Assembly (NCBI RefSeq): GCF_900626075.1
Contig: NZ_UYZY01000004.1
Location: 124,001-188,000 of the forward strand
Direction of reading: 5' to 3'
Source of the DNA: Clostridium transplantifaecale
GTDB lineage: Bacteria > Bacillota > Clostridia > Lachnospirales > Lachnospiraceae
Length of the DNA stretch: 64,000 nt
This document shows positions 17,646 to 26,638 of this stretch, piece after piece. The stretch's first letter is position 1. Every line of letters begins with the position of its first letter. A program made the translations under genes and the position numbers. The notes under the pieces were generated by a model that saw only the letters and a program-made list of their open reading frames with translations, was not told the DNA's origin and ran no database searches.

Positions 17646-18707
17646 ATGTTGCATTTATGTCTTACATTTGATTATGAACTTTTTTTTGCACATACAGATT
17701 TTTCTGAGCAAGAAGTTTTATTTAAGCCTACAGAAAGAATTTTGGATTTGCTGGATGGATATAATATTAAAGCTACTTTCTACGCTGATACAGCCTCATG
17801 CATCAGATATGCAGAATTTGGACTAAACGATTTTCCAAAATCATTTAATGATCAGATTGCTTCAATGAAAAAAAGAAAACATGATATTCAGCTTCATATA
17901 CATCCGATTTGGTATAATGCAAAGTTAGAAAAGGGTAAGTGGCAATTTGATAACAGATATTATCGTCTTCATGCTTTCGATAAACTTCATTCTGAAGTCG
18001 ATATGAGACAAATATTTTTAGAGACAAAAAATTATTTGGAATCAGTTTTAAAGGAAGTGGACAATAAATATAAATGCGTATCATTTAGGGCAGGGGGATT
18101 TTGTATTCAACCAGAGCGAGAGATTTTTAAATTGATGAAAGAAAATGGAATTACAATAGACTCCTCCATTTGCAAGGGATTATACAGTAATACTAGAACG
18201 CATTATTACAACTTTACGAAAACACCCCAAAAAGTAAATTGGTGGATGTCATCAGAAAGTGGGCTGTGTCGAGAGGACCGCAATGGTGAAATTTTTGAGA
18301 TACCAATAGGTTCTATTTGCAAAAAGCCGGAAAAATGGCTGATTGTACATAAAAACCCCAGACTAAGGCGAGAGGTTTTAAAGGGAAAAACATCTGATGC
18401 TACAGAAATGTCGGTTTTCTCTTGTAAGAAGCTTTTGCAGAAAATTAATGATTTTTGGAATCATTCTGTCATGATGAGCCTTGATAGCGCCCATTATAAA
18501 GCGCTTATCGAAATGGTTTACTATTATTTAAAAACTTATGATTGTGTTAATCAAGATATATATATATGTCTTATTGGGCATCCTAAATTATTTGGTAAGA
18601 CTAATTTAGAAAATCTGAAATATTTTATCGAGCAAATTAATAATCAGTTTTCTGATGTAGTAATATTTAATACTATTGAACAAGCTTATCAAGAAAACAG
18701 GAACTAA
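17646..18707 (+). CDS. Polysaccharide-deacetylase-like (NodB-homology) protein
   Basis: 353 residues from the ATG at 17646 (GGGGGGA site 6 bases upstream). The N-terminus has the NodB motif 1 form CLTFDYELFF, with the Asp expected to act in catalysis, followed by ATFYADT and the metal-binding pair in QLHIHPIWY. There is an FRAGGFCIQP block near residue 140. No signal peptide, so it would act in the cytoplasm on a nucleotide- or lipid-linked sugar. Lies between a glycosyltransferase and the flippase. Could also be a non-deacetylase member; moderate certainty. Confidence 0.72.
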   Translation: MLHLCLTFDYELFFAHTDFSEQEVLFKPTERILDLLDGYNIKATFYADTASCIRYAEFGLNDFPKSFNDQIASMKKRKHDIQLHIHPIWYNAKLEKGKWQFDNRYYRLHAFDKLHSEVDMRQIFLETKNYLESVLKEVDNKYKCVSFRAGGFCIQPEREIFKLMKENGITIDSSICKGLYSNTRTHYYNFTKTPQKVNWWMSSESGLCREDRNGEIFEIPIGSICKKPEKWLIVHKNPRLRREVLKGKTSDATEMSVFSCKKLLQKINDFWNHSVMMSLDSAHYKALIEMVYYYLKTYDCVNQDIYICLIGHPKLFGKTNLENLKYFIEQINNQFSDVVIFNTIEQAYQENRN

Positions 18708-18711
18708 AAAA

Positions 18712-19992
18712 ATGTTGAAAAAAATGAGAGAGTTTTTAAAAAGTTGTGGAATTAAGGCAATGCTGACATTAACAGCTGGAGTTTTTATAGCGCAAATAAT
18801 TTCTTATGTTGCTCAGCCACTTTTAACAAGATTATATTCTCCGGAATCCTTTGGAATAAATGCTTTAATTATCTCGGTTGTTTCAATGTTTACACCTGTC
18901 TTAACGCTTCAATATGATCAGTTTATTGTAATAAGTGATTCAGATGATGACGGAAAAAAGTTAACAGCGTTATCTTTATACTTATCATTTATTGTAACAT
19001 TAGCAGTATGTATAGGATTACTTATTTATAACAATATTCTTAAAAAAAACACGTTTTTTGTAGCTGGAAACTGGATATATTTATCTATTCCCCTCCTGCT
19101 ACTAACAGGAGTTATTAATACCTTAACAGCATATAATAATAGATTGGGTTGCTATAATATTATAGCTCAAGTCAATATTTTTAGAACATTATCTCAGAGT
19201 GTATTTAAAGTACTTTTTGGAATATGGGATAAAAGTTTTATTGGATTAACAATAGGAACTATTATCGGATGTGTAACAGGAATTGGAAAGCAAACCAAAT
19301 GTTTAGGATGGAAATTAAGTGAATTCTTTTCATACAGCATAGGGGAGTTGTGGACTGTTGCTAAAATATATAAAGAACAGCCTTTGTTTTCAACACCAGG
19401 TTTTTTTGTTTCTAATTTATCATATTCTATATTACCAGTTATGTTGTCTAGTTTGTATAGTACGGAAGAAGTCGGCTATTTTTCTCTATCAATGACTATG
19501 TTGGGAATACCTTTAAGCTTAATCAGCGACAGTGTTGGAAAGGTGTTTTTAAAAAAAGCAAGTCAAGAAAAAGCGGATAATGGTGGCTTTTATGTTTCTT
19601 ATAGAAATACGTCAGTATTGTTATTTGCCATAGCTCTACCTGCCTTTACTTTATTATATTTTATTGCGGAGCCAGCTTTCTTTTTTGTATTCGGAACTTC
19701 ATGGATTAGGAGTGGAACATTTGTGAAAATTTTAATTCCGCTATATATTGTACGATTTGTAGTAAGTGTTATGGTACAGGGATTGATCATATCGGGAAAG
19801 CAACTAATGAAATTGATAATTCAAATGTTTTTTATTGTTGAGGCAGTGGTTGCTTTTAGCTTGAGTAAATATTTTAATCTATCAATTGAGCTATTTTTAA
19901 GTGTAACGGGAACATTATATGCCTGCAATTATATTGTAATATGGATAGCAGGGTATCACGCAAGCAGAAGTGCGAAGGAAATTTATGATTAG
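18712..19992 (+). CDS. Lipid-linked oligosaccharide flippase (Wzx, MOP superfamily)
   Basis: 426 residues from the ATG at 18712 (AACAGGA about 10 bases upstream). About 12 hydrophobic helices are visible. The N-terminus (AGVFIAQIISYVAQPLLTRLYSPESFGINALIISVVSMF) matches Wzx/RfbX-type flippases. It would move the undecaprenyl-diphosphate repeat unit across the membrane for polymerisation by the Wzy-like gene at 15336. It overlaps the start of the next gene by a few bases. Confidence 0.88.
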   Translation: MLKKMREFLKSCGIKAMLTLTAGVFIAQIISYVAQPLLTRLYSPESFGINALIISVVSMFTPVLTLQYDQFIVISDSDDDGKKLTALSLYLSFIVTLAVCIGLLIYNNILKKNTFFVAGNWIYLSIPLLLLTGVINTLTAYNNRLGCYNIIAQVNIFRTLSQSVFKVLFGIWDKSFIGLTIGTIIGCVTGIGKQTKCLGWKLSEFFSYSIGELWTVAKIYKEQPLFSTPGFFVSNLSYSILPVMLSSLYSTEEVGYFSLSMTMLGIPLSLISDSVGKVFLKKASQEKADNGGFYVSYRNTSVLLFAIALPAFTLLYFIAEPAFFFVFGTSWIRSGTFVKILIPLYIVRFVVSVMVQGLIISGKQLMKLIIQMFFIVEAVVAFSLSKYFNLSIELFLSVTGTLYACNYIVIWIAGYHASRSAKEIYD

Positions 19993-21247
19993 AGTGGGAA
20001 TTTTGACATTTCATAAAAGTATAAACTATGGTGCATTTATGCAATCTTATTCTTTAGCAAAAAGATTGGAAAAGGATTTTGCAAATTGTCAAATTGAGAT
20101 TATTGATTATATGACAAGAAGAATGTATGATAATTATTCAAAAAATAAATGGATTTATTCATTAAGTTATATGAAGACAATTAAGAAAAATGGATGGCTC
20201 AAAGTCATAAAGGTTTCACTTTCAAGAGTCAATAATGCATTTTTAAAGAAAAATTTCTGGAAAGAACGAATTAGTCTTATAAATGCTTTTGAGCGAGAAT
20301 GGGGGGAATTACCTCTATCTCAAAATACAATTATAAGTGATGATTACAATAGAGTTTTTTACGAATTAAAAGATAAATATGATATTTTAATTACCGGAAG
20401 TGATTGTGTTTGGGAATTTATAAACTATCCATTTCCTAATGTATATTTTTTAAATGAAGATATGGCAAGTTTTTACGTTTCTTATGCTGCAACATCTGAT
20501 AGAATGAATGTTAATGAGTTATCAGAAAAGGAGGCTAATTATATCAGACAAGCGTTAGAACGATATTCCTATGTAGGAATCAGGGATACGGCTACGCAGA
20601 ATCTTTTGTCAGGGCTTAATTGTAGGAAGCAGTTATATCATAATTGCGATCCTACAATTTTTCTACAAATGAACTTATTGAGTGATTATAGAACAAAAGC
20701 CAAAAAAAAATTGGCATTGCATGGTATTTCATTCAGTAAAAAGATAATTTTTATAATGGGAACAGAAGAGATAGGCCAGATGGTAAGAAACATATTTGGT
20801 ACTGTCTATCAGTTGGTTAGTGTATATTCTGCAAATAGATATACTGATGTTTTTCTGGATGATTTAACACCTCTTGAATGGAGCCAGGTTTTCTCCTTTG
20901 GGGAATTAACCTATTCAAATTATTTTCATGGGACAATCTTGTCTTTAAAAAATCTGACCCCATGTCTGTTTTTTGATTATGCAATTAGTTTTGACGAAGG
21001 TGACAAGACAAAGGGAAAAGATTTGCTGGATCGGCTAGGGTTGAATTTTTTATATCATAGAAGAACAGATATAAAAAACTGTCGCAAACAGATATCTGAA
21101 TTAAGTAATAGCCTGCTAGAAAATCCCATTAAAGATAAAATTTCTGAAGGACTAGCAAGAGAAGGTTTATCTTATAATAGCTTTAAAGAATACATGAGTA
21201 GCGCAATTCAAAACTTAACGGGTGAAAGTATAATTGAAAATAATTGA
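19985..21247 (+). CDS. Polysaccharide pyruvyl transferase family protein
   Basis: 420 residues from the ATG at 19985, with GAAGGA upstream; it begins inside the last codons of the flippase. Matches the pyruvyltransferase/CsaB-type pattern: GILTFHKSINYGAFMQSYSLAKRL, ILITGSDCVWEF, YVSYAATSDR, ERYSYVGIRDTATQNLL, HNCDPTIFL and the late FGELTYSNYFHGTILSL. It transfers pyruvate from PEP to a sugar to form a ketal, adding a negative charge. Family assignment is good; acceptor unknown. Confidence 0.85.
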   Translation: MIRVGILTFHKSINYGAFMQSYSLAKRLEKDFANCQIEIIDYMTRRMYDNYSKNKWIYSLSYMKTIKKNGWLKVIKVSLSRVNNAFLKKNFWKERISLINAFEREWGELPLSQNTIISDDYNRVFYELKDKYDILITGSDCVWEFINYPFPNVYFLNEDMASFYVSYAATSDRMNVNELSEKEANYIRQALERYSYVGIRDTATQNLLSGLNCRKQLYHNCDPTIFLQMNLLSDYRTKAKKKLALHGISFSKKIIFIMGTEEIGQMVRNIFGTVYQLVSVYSANRYTDVFLDDLTPLEWSQVFSFGELTYSNYFHGTILSLKNLTPCLFFDYAISFDEGDKTKGKDLLDRLGLNFLYHRRTDIKNCRKQISELSNSLLENPIKDKISEGLAREGLSYNSFKEYMSSAIQNLTGESIIENN

Positions 21248-21340
21248 ATTATGTGTAAGAAAGGGGTACAAGTTTGGTTTACAAAGAACTAAAGTAAAGG
21301 CACCCCATAAACTTATAAAAATAAAGAGAGGTTAAGTGAG

Positions 21341-22570
21341 ATGAATAAAATAAATGTGATAGGTCTGGGGTATATTGGTTTACCGACAGCTTTAATGTTA
21401 GCTGCACACGATATAGAGGTGATAGGTACAGATTATAATGAAAAGCTTGTACAGACGTTAAAAGAGGGGCATATAACTTTTTCAGAGGATGGTTTGGAAG
21501 AGCTATTTCAAAAGGCTTTAATGAAGGGCATAACATTTTCTACGGAATACGCCTGTACAGATATATATATAGTAGCAGTGCCTACACCATATAATAAAAA
21601 AAATAAAAAAATCGATGCACATTATATTATTGGGGCAATCGATGCAATATTATCTGTTTGTAAAAAGGGGGCAATAATTGTTATTGAGTCTACAATTTCA
21701 CCTGGAACGATTGACAAAGCGGTAAGGCCTTTTGTCGAGGCAAAACAGTTTGTAATAGGGAGGGATATTCATCTCGTCCATGCGCCGGAACGCATTATTC
21801 CTGGCAACATGATTTTCGAATTAAAATATAATTCAAGAACTATTGGTGCAGATGACATGGATAAGGGAGAGGAGATTAAAGAGATTTACTCTTCCTTTTG
21901 TCAAGGAGAAATTGTGGTTACTGATATTAGGACTGCTGAGATGACAAAAGTTGTTGAAAATACATATCGTGATATAAATATTGCATTTGCAAATGAATTA
22001 GCTAAAATTTGTCAATCTGATGGCATGAATGTATATGAAATAATTAAAATTGCAAATAAGCACCCTAGAGTTAATATCCTGGCTCCCGGCCCGGGAGTAG
22101 GGGGGCATTGTATTTCCGTAGATCCATGGTTTTTAGTGGGAGATTATCCTGGTCTTGCCAATATTATATTAGCAGCTAGAAAAATTAACGATAGCATGCC
22201 GGAATATGTACTTAGCCGTATTGCTGAAATAATGCAAGAAAATAAAATTACGAATTTATCCAGAGTGGGTTTTTATGGTCTAACGTATAAAGAAGATGTG
22301 GACGATGTAAGAGAAAGTCCAACTTTGCAAATACTCGCAAGCATGAAATCACATTTATCAAATGGGTTTGTTCAAGTTTATGATCCATACATTGAAGAAA
22401 ACATTGTTTCTAATCAAAAGCACGAATTCACAGAATTCATAGATAATGTTGATTTAATTGTTATTTTAGTAGCCCATTCTGAGATTCGACAGCGTATGAA
22501 AGAGTTAAAAGGGAAAGTGATCTTTGATACCAGAAAGATTTGCACACTGCCTGGTACATATTACTTATGA
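21341..22570 (+). CDS. wecC: UDP-N-acetyl-D-mannosaminuronate (nucleotide-sugar) dehydrogenase
   Basis: 409 residues. NAD-binding start VIGLGYIGLPTALMLAAHDIEVIGTD; central VVENTYRDINIAFANELAKIC; catalytic Cys in GPGVGGHCISVDPWFLV (near residue 258); C-terminal GLTYKEDVDDVRESP. It oxidises C6 of UDP-ManNAc to UDP-ManNAcA with two NAD+. The wecB gene 1.2 kb downstream supplies UDP-ManNAc, which favours this substrate over UDP-Glc. GAGAGG lies upstream of the ATG. Confidence 0.9.
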   Translation: MNKINVIGLGYIGLPTALMLAAHDIEVIGTDYNEKLVQTLKEGHITFSEDGLEELFQKALMKGITFSTEYACTDIYIVAVPTPYNKKNKKIDAHYIIGAIDAILSVCKKGAIIVIESTISPGTIDKAVRPFVEAKQFVIGRDIHLVHAPERIIPGNMIFELKYNSRTIGADDMDKGEEIKEIYSSFCQGEIVVTDIRTAEMTKVVENTYRDINIAFANELAKICQSDGMNVYEIIKIANKHPRVNILAPGPGVGGHCISVDPWFLVGDYPGLANIILAARKINDSMPEYVLSRIAEIMQENKITNLSRVGFYGLTYKEDVDDVRESPTLQILASMKSHLSNGFVQVYDPYIEENIVSNQKHEFTEFIDNVDLIVILVAHSEIRQRMKELKGKVIFDTRKICTLPGTYYL

Positions 22571-22592
22571 CATAACAAAAGTGGAGATGAAA

Positions 22593-23609
22593 ATGAATCG
22601 TTCTATACAAATTTACACCTATGAGGAAATTCCAGATCTAATAAGAATAAAACCAGAAGCTCTCAATGCTTACTATACTAGAGAATATTTTGATTATGTT
22701 AAAATGCAAAAAGAAGAACCATTATATTTTTGCAGTGAAGAATATTGTCTACTGGTGATTCTGAAAACAAAGTATTTGTTTAATATTGCAAAAATACCAG
22801 CAGAATACATAAAGCTTAATGAGGACATAGGGAACGCGGAAGAATTTATGACAAGTGTTATAGAGATTTTAAAGAAAAAATATAACGTTCTGTGGGTAGG
22901 ACCAAGTGCCCCCTGTGCCTTATTTCAGGAAACACCTTTGAATGCAATGAAAATACCTTTTGGAAGTTATATTATTAACTTGGAAAAGTCAGAGGAGGAA
23001 ATTTGGGCCGGAATACATAGTAAGCACCGAAATGTTATAAGGAAAGCAGAAAAAGAGAATGTAGTTATAAAAAGGGGCGGTAAAGAATTAATTGAAGAAT
23101 ATATGCCTATAGAGAAGGCAACTTGGGATAGAAGTAGTCGGACGGGTAATACGCCAGATTTTTACCAACAGATGTTTGATTGTATGCCTTCTCAAATGAA
23201 AATATATCTTGCATATAAAGATGAACAAGTGCAAGGTGGGGCTATTTTTTTCTTTCATTCCTCACAGTGCTATTACCTTTATGGCGCCAGTATTGACAAA
23301 CCTTCTTCAGGAGCAATGAATTTATTGCACTGGATTGCGATGAAGGACATGAAAGAATGGGGGGTTAAACAGTATAATTTTGTAGGATGCAGAATAGGCG
23401 TGCAGTCTGGAAGCAAATTGGATGGAATCCAAAGATTTAAAGAGCGCTTTGGTGGAGAACTTGTTCAAGGATATATGTTTAAAGTGATTTGCAAACCTCT
23501 GTTGTATTGGGTATATAAGAAAATACTTTATATAAAGAAAAATAGGGGACGAAAATACCCAATTGATATTATTGAAGAAGAATATTCTAAATGGAATGAA
23601 GGTAATTAA
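22593..23609 (+). CDS. FemAB/FemX-like GNAT-fold aminoacyl (acyl) transferase
   Basis: 338 residues from the ATG at 22593 (GGAG 6 bases upstream); the earlier in-frame starts overlap wecC and lack homology. Visible features: EEIWAGIHSKHRNVIRKAEKENVVIKRG, QGGAIFFFHSSQCYYLYGASIDKPSSGAMNLLHWIAMKDMKEWGVKQYNF and IQRFKERFGGELVQGYMFKV. These are typical of the FemAB/peptidoglycan-bridge GNAT group (PF13480 style). In a capsule locus it probably adds an amino acid or acyl group to an amino-sugar rather than making a wall cross-bridge; that is inference. Confidence 0.78.
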   Translation: MNRSIQIYTYEEIPDLIRIKPEALNAYYTREYFDYVKMQKEEPLYFCSEEYCLLVILKTKYLFNIAKIPAEYIKLNEDIGNAEEFMTSVIEILKKKYNVLWVGPSAPCALFQETPLNAMKIPFGSYIINLEKSEEEIWAGIHSKHRNVIRKAEKENVVIKRGGKELIEEYMPIEKATWDRSSRTGNTPDFYQQMFDCMPSQMKIYLAYKDEQVQGGAIFFFHSSQCYYLYGASIDKPSSGAMNLLHWIAMKDMKEWGVKQYNFVGCRIGVQSGSKLDGIQRFKERFGGELVQGYMFKVICKPLLYWVYKKILYIKKNRGRKYPIDIIEEEYSKWNEGN

Positions 23610-23789
23610 TTTTATATTACTTGACTTTTCAGCATTAGTTAGATTGAAAAATTTCTGATAGTTGCTATAAAACATAGTCAAATAGTTTAACGTTAAGTGT
23701 AATAGGAAATTAATATTTTTAAGAGTAAATATCATTTTAGTGATAGAGATATGAATAATCTATTAAATTAATAAAGGAATGCGAATGTT

Positions 23790-24896
23790 ATGAAAACAAT
23801 TTTATTAGTCTTTGGGACCCGTCCTGAAGCCATAAAAATGTGTCCCTTGGTTAATGAACTCCAAACCAGAGATCACATACGAACCATCGTCTGTGTCACC
23901 GGCCAGCACCGCCAAATGCTGGATCAGGTTTTAAACACCTTCAACGTAGTCCCTGATTACGACTTATCTATCATGAAAGAACGCCAGACACTCTTTGATG
24001 TAACAACAAATATCCTTAACAGAGTAAAAAAGGTATTAGAAATAGAGAAGCCAGATACGGTTCTTGTCCATGGAGACACTTCTACGACCTTTGCCACTGC
24101 ATTGGCTTGTTTTTATTTACAGATACCGATTGGTCATGTGGAGGCTGGACTTCGTACTTATAATCTATACTCACCGTATCCGGAGGAGTTTAACCGCCAA
24201 GTAGTCAGCATCATAGCAGCTTATAATTTTGCCCCGACGGAATTGTCGAGGCAAAATTTGATCAGGGAAGGAAAAGAACCCCAAACAATTTATGTAACAG
24301 GCAATACAGCAATTGACGCTTTAAAGACCACAGTCCACCCCAATTATTATCATGAGCAACTCGAATGGGCCAAGGAAAGCCGGTTGATTATGATTACAGC
24401 ACATCGTCGCGAAAATCTAGGAGAACCGATGAAACATATGTTTCGTGCCATCCGTCGCGTCTGTGATGAACATCCCGATGTGAAAGCTATCTATCCTATT
24501 CACATGAACCCAGTTGTCAGAGAGACTGCTAATGAGATTTTGGGCGGCGATGAGCGCATCCGCATTATTGAGCCTTTGGATGTTATGGATTTTCACAATT
24601 TCCTTTCGCAATCATATATGATCCTCACAGACTCTGGCGGTATCCAGGAAGAGGCTCCGTCTCTTGGAAAGCCGGTTTTAGTTATGCGTGATACAACAGA
24701 AAGGCCTGAGGGGATAGATGCGGGGACATTAAAGTTGGTGGGCACAGATGAAGAAACTATTTATACTGCATTCAATTTGCTGTTAGAGGACTCGGTAGAG
24801 TATTCAAAGATGAGTCAGGCCAGTAATCCCTATGGAGACGGCTTTGCGTCAAAACGAATTGCTGATATTTTAGAATATGGCAGAGAACTATCATAA
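23790..24896 (+). CDS. wecB: UDP-N-acetylglucosamine 2-epimerase (non-hydrolysing)
   Basis: 368 residues, standard length. Motifs: FGTRPEAIKMCPL, VTGQHRQMLDQ, VHGDTSTTFATALACF, GHVEAGLRTYNLYSPYPEEFNRQ, ITAHRRENLG and LTDSGGIQEEAPSLGKPVLVMRDTTERPEG. It converts UDP-GlcNAc to UDP-ManNAc, feeding wecC and also teichoic acid synthesis. Its codon use is visibly less AT-rich than the preceding ten genes. It is separated from them by 180 AT-rich bases, which suggests it is the conserved edge of the variable cluster. Confidence 0.95.
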   Translation: MKTILLVFGTRPEAIKMCPLVNELQTRDHIRTIVCVTGQHRQMLDQVLNTFNVVPDYDLSIMKERQTLFDVTTNILNRVKKVLEIEKPDTVLVHGDTSTTFATALACFYLQIPIGHVEAGLRTYNLYSPYPEEFNRQVVSIIAAYNFAPTELSRQNLIREGKEPQTIYVTGNTAIDALKTTVHPNYYHEQLEWAKESRLIMITAHRRENLGEPMKHMFRAIRRVCDEHPDVKAIYPIHMNPVVRETANEILGGDERIRIIEPLDVMDFHNFLSQSYMILTDSGGIQEEAPSLGKPVLVMRDTTERPEGIDAGTLKLVGTDEETIYTAFNLLLEDSVEYSKMSQASNPYGDGFASKRIADILEYGRELS

Positions 24897-25116
24897 AATT
24901 TTTTTCTATACTTTCTTTATGAGTATAGCTTGGTGCTCGGATCATTTTAGGAACAGTCGATAAAAAACTCTAATAGAATGTGCTGTATTTGTTATTCCCA
25001 GCTCCTGGTAGAACTATTTATAATTTTGCAGATTTAATTTCAGAGATATTAATTATATACTTTTTATCAGCTAGGGTTGTCTGACAAGACGTTCTATTGA
25101 TATTTACATGTGCTTT

Positions 25117-25169
25117 TAATACCCATCGGTATTCACGATTTATCTTTATGTGAATACCGATGGGTATTA
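25117..25169. repeat. Perfect 20-bp inverted repeat between convergent wecB and GPH symporter genes
   Basis: Bases 25117-25136 are exactly complementary in reverse to 25150-25169 around a 13-base AT-rich loop (inner motif ATACCCATCGGTATTCAC). It lies 13 bases from the stop of the minus-strand symporter gene and 220 bases after wecB. It may act as a two-way transcription stop, but neither side has a real T-run, so the type is left open. The rest of 24897-25181 shows nothing else. Confidence 0.7.
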
Positions 25170-25181
25170 TTGTGCAGGCAC

Positions 25182-26609
25182 TTACAGCACTTTCTCCAAC
25201 CCCTCCGTCCGATACTCCAACCCGCTTTCCTTCGCCTCCGTTGCCGCCAGTAACAACCCATATTTTTCCTTTGTCAGCGAATACAGAACGGCAGCAATCA
25301 CAGCAACAGCCAGCATCCCGGCCGGAACAAAACCAAAGGCCAGTTTCAGTTTTGCAATCGTATCCGCCGCCTGCTCGGCGGCTTCTGCATTAAAACCGAT
25401 TGCGCTGAGGACGATACCGGTAATCCACATGCCGATTGCGCTTCCGGCTTTCATGAAAAAGCCTATCATAGAAGTATACAGGCCATCCGGTGAGTTGCCG
25501 GATTTAAACTTTTCAATCAGAGCCGTATCGTAGGACATCGAGTAGATAAGAGTCCAGTAAGTGGCATTTCCAATTCCGTAGAACAGAATATAAAGATAAG
25601 CGGTAAAATCGCTTGCTGGAAGGAACGCCATGATAAGATAGCAGGCGGTGTAGCAAACCATTCCGCCGAGCATCATCTGTTTTTTGCCGAATTTATTTGC
25701 AATCACACCGGCCATGACGGTAGTGAAAAGCAAAAAGAGTGTTGTCACAAGCAGCATGAAGGAAGTTTTCGTTTCAGTATAGTGAAAGACATAGGTGTAG
25801 AGAAAAATCATCAGGCTGGATCCTACTCCGACGGCAAAATTCACGCAGAATGTGATAACCAGCAGCTTGTTAAAGGGTTTTACCTTCAACGCCTCCAGAT
25901 AATTGGAAAAGACGGATTTAAAAGATAACTTTTCCGGCATATATCCTTCCTGCAGGTTCGGGTTTTCCGGTTCAAAGCTCCGTACGGAAAAGCAGCAGAA
26001 GTTATAAACGAAAACGATAATCACCGCAAACAGCACTCCCGTTGCCGTCCATCCCATGCTTTCAGTGCCGAATATTTTTGCAAAGAACTGCACAATCATC
26101 AGTGAACCGCTGATCGCGACCAGCATACCGATATTCATCAGAAAATTTGCACAGGTTCTCAGTGTGGTTCTCTCCTCGAAATCATCGGTCAGCTCGGAGC
26201 CTAATGCGATATGAGGGATAACGGCGGAGGTGAGGAACGTCCAGTAGGCAATATTGATGATGATATAATATCCTACCTTTGCACCGGCAGGTAAGTCGAT
26301 ATTGATAAACATAAGCGCCAGTGAGATTCCGAGAAAAATAGAGCCATATTTGATAAATGGCGTCCTTCTTCCTTTTTTGTTTCGGCAGCGGTCGGACATC
26401 GAACCGATAATCGGATCGGTAATCGCGTCCCAGAACACTGCGATGAGGGAGACAGTACCGGCGACGGCCGGATTGACTCCGGCGATATTGATCATAAAAA
26501 ATATAAAATAACTGTAGAAAAAGTTATATCCAATACCTTCTCCTATGGCTCCCATGCCATAAGAAAGAGATTTCTTAAGTCCCAGTTTCTGTGGTTTCTG
26601 ATTACTCAT
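25182..26609 (-). CDS. GPH-family (glycoside-pentoside-hexuronide:cation) symporter, MFS fold
   Basis: 475 residues, about 12 transmembrane helices. N-terminal SYGMGAIGEGIGYNFFYSYFIFFM and VFWDAITDPIIGSMSDRCRNKKGRRTPFIKYG are the MelB/GPH signature. These carriers move sugars or other small molecules with Na+ or H+. It is the last gene of a minus-strand group after the M20 hydrolase and HisD homologue. The hydrolase stop is 29 bases before its start and GGAGG lies upstream. The cargo is unknown; association with an amidohydrolase suggests an N-acyl or amide-containing compound. Confidence 0.88.
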   Translation of the reverse strand: MSNQKPQKLGLKKSLSYGMGAIGEGIGYNFFYSYFIFFMINIAGVNPAVAGTVSLIAVFWDAITDPIIGSMSDRCRNKKGRRTPFIKYGSIFLGISLALMFINIDLPAGAKVGYYIIINIAYWTFLTSAVIPHIALGSELTDDFEERTTLRTCANFLMNIGMLVAISGSLMIVQFFAKIFGTESMGWTATGVLFAVIIVFVYNFCCFSVRSFEPENPNLQEGYMPEKLSFKSVFSNYLEALKVKPFNKLLVITFCVNFAVGVGSSLMIFLYTYVFHYTETKTSFMLLVTTLFLLFTTVMAGVIANKFGKKQMMLGGMVCYTACYLIMAFLPASDFTAYLYILFYGIGNATYWTLIYSMSYDTALIEKFKSGNSPDGLYTSMIGFFMKAGSAIGMWITGIVLSAIGFNAEAAEQAADTIAKLKLAFGFVPAGMLAVAVIAAVLYSLTKEKYGLLLAATEAKESGLEYRTEGLEKVL

Positions 26610-26638
26610 AGTAGCCCTCCTTGAACAAGCCGTGTTAT

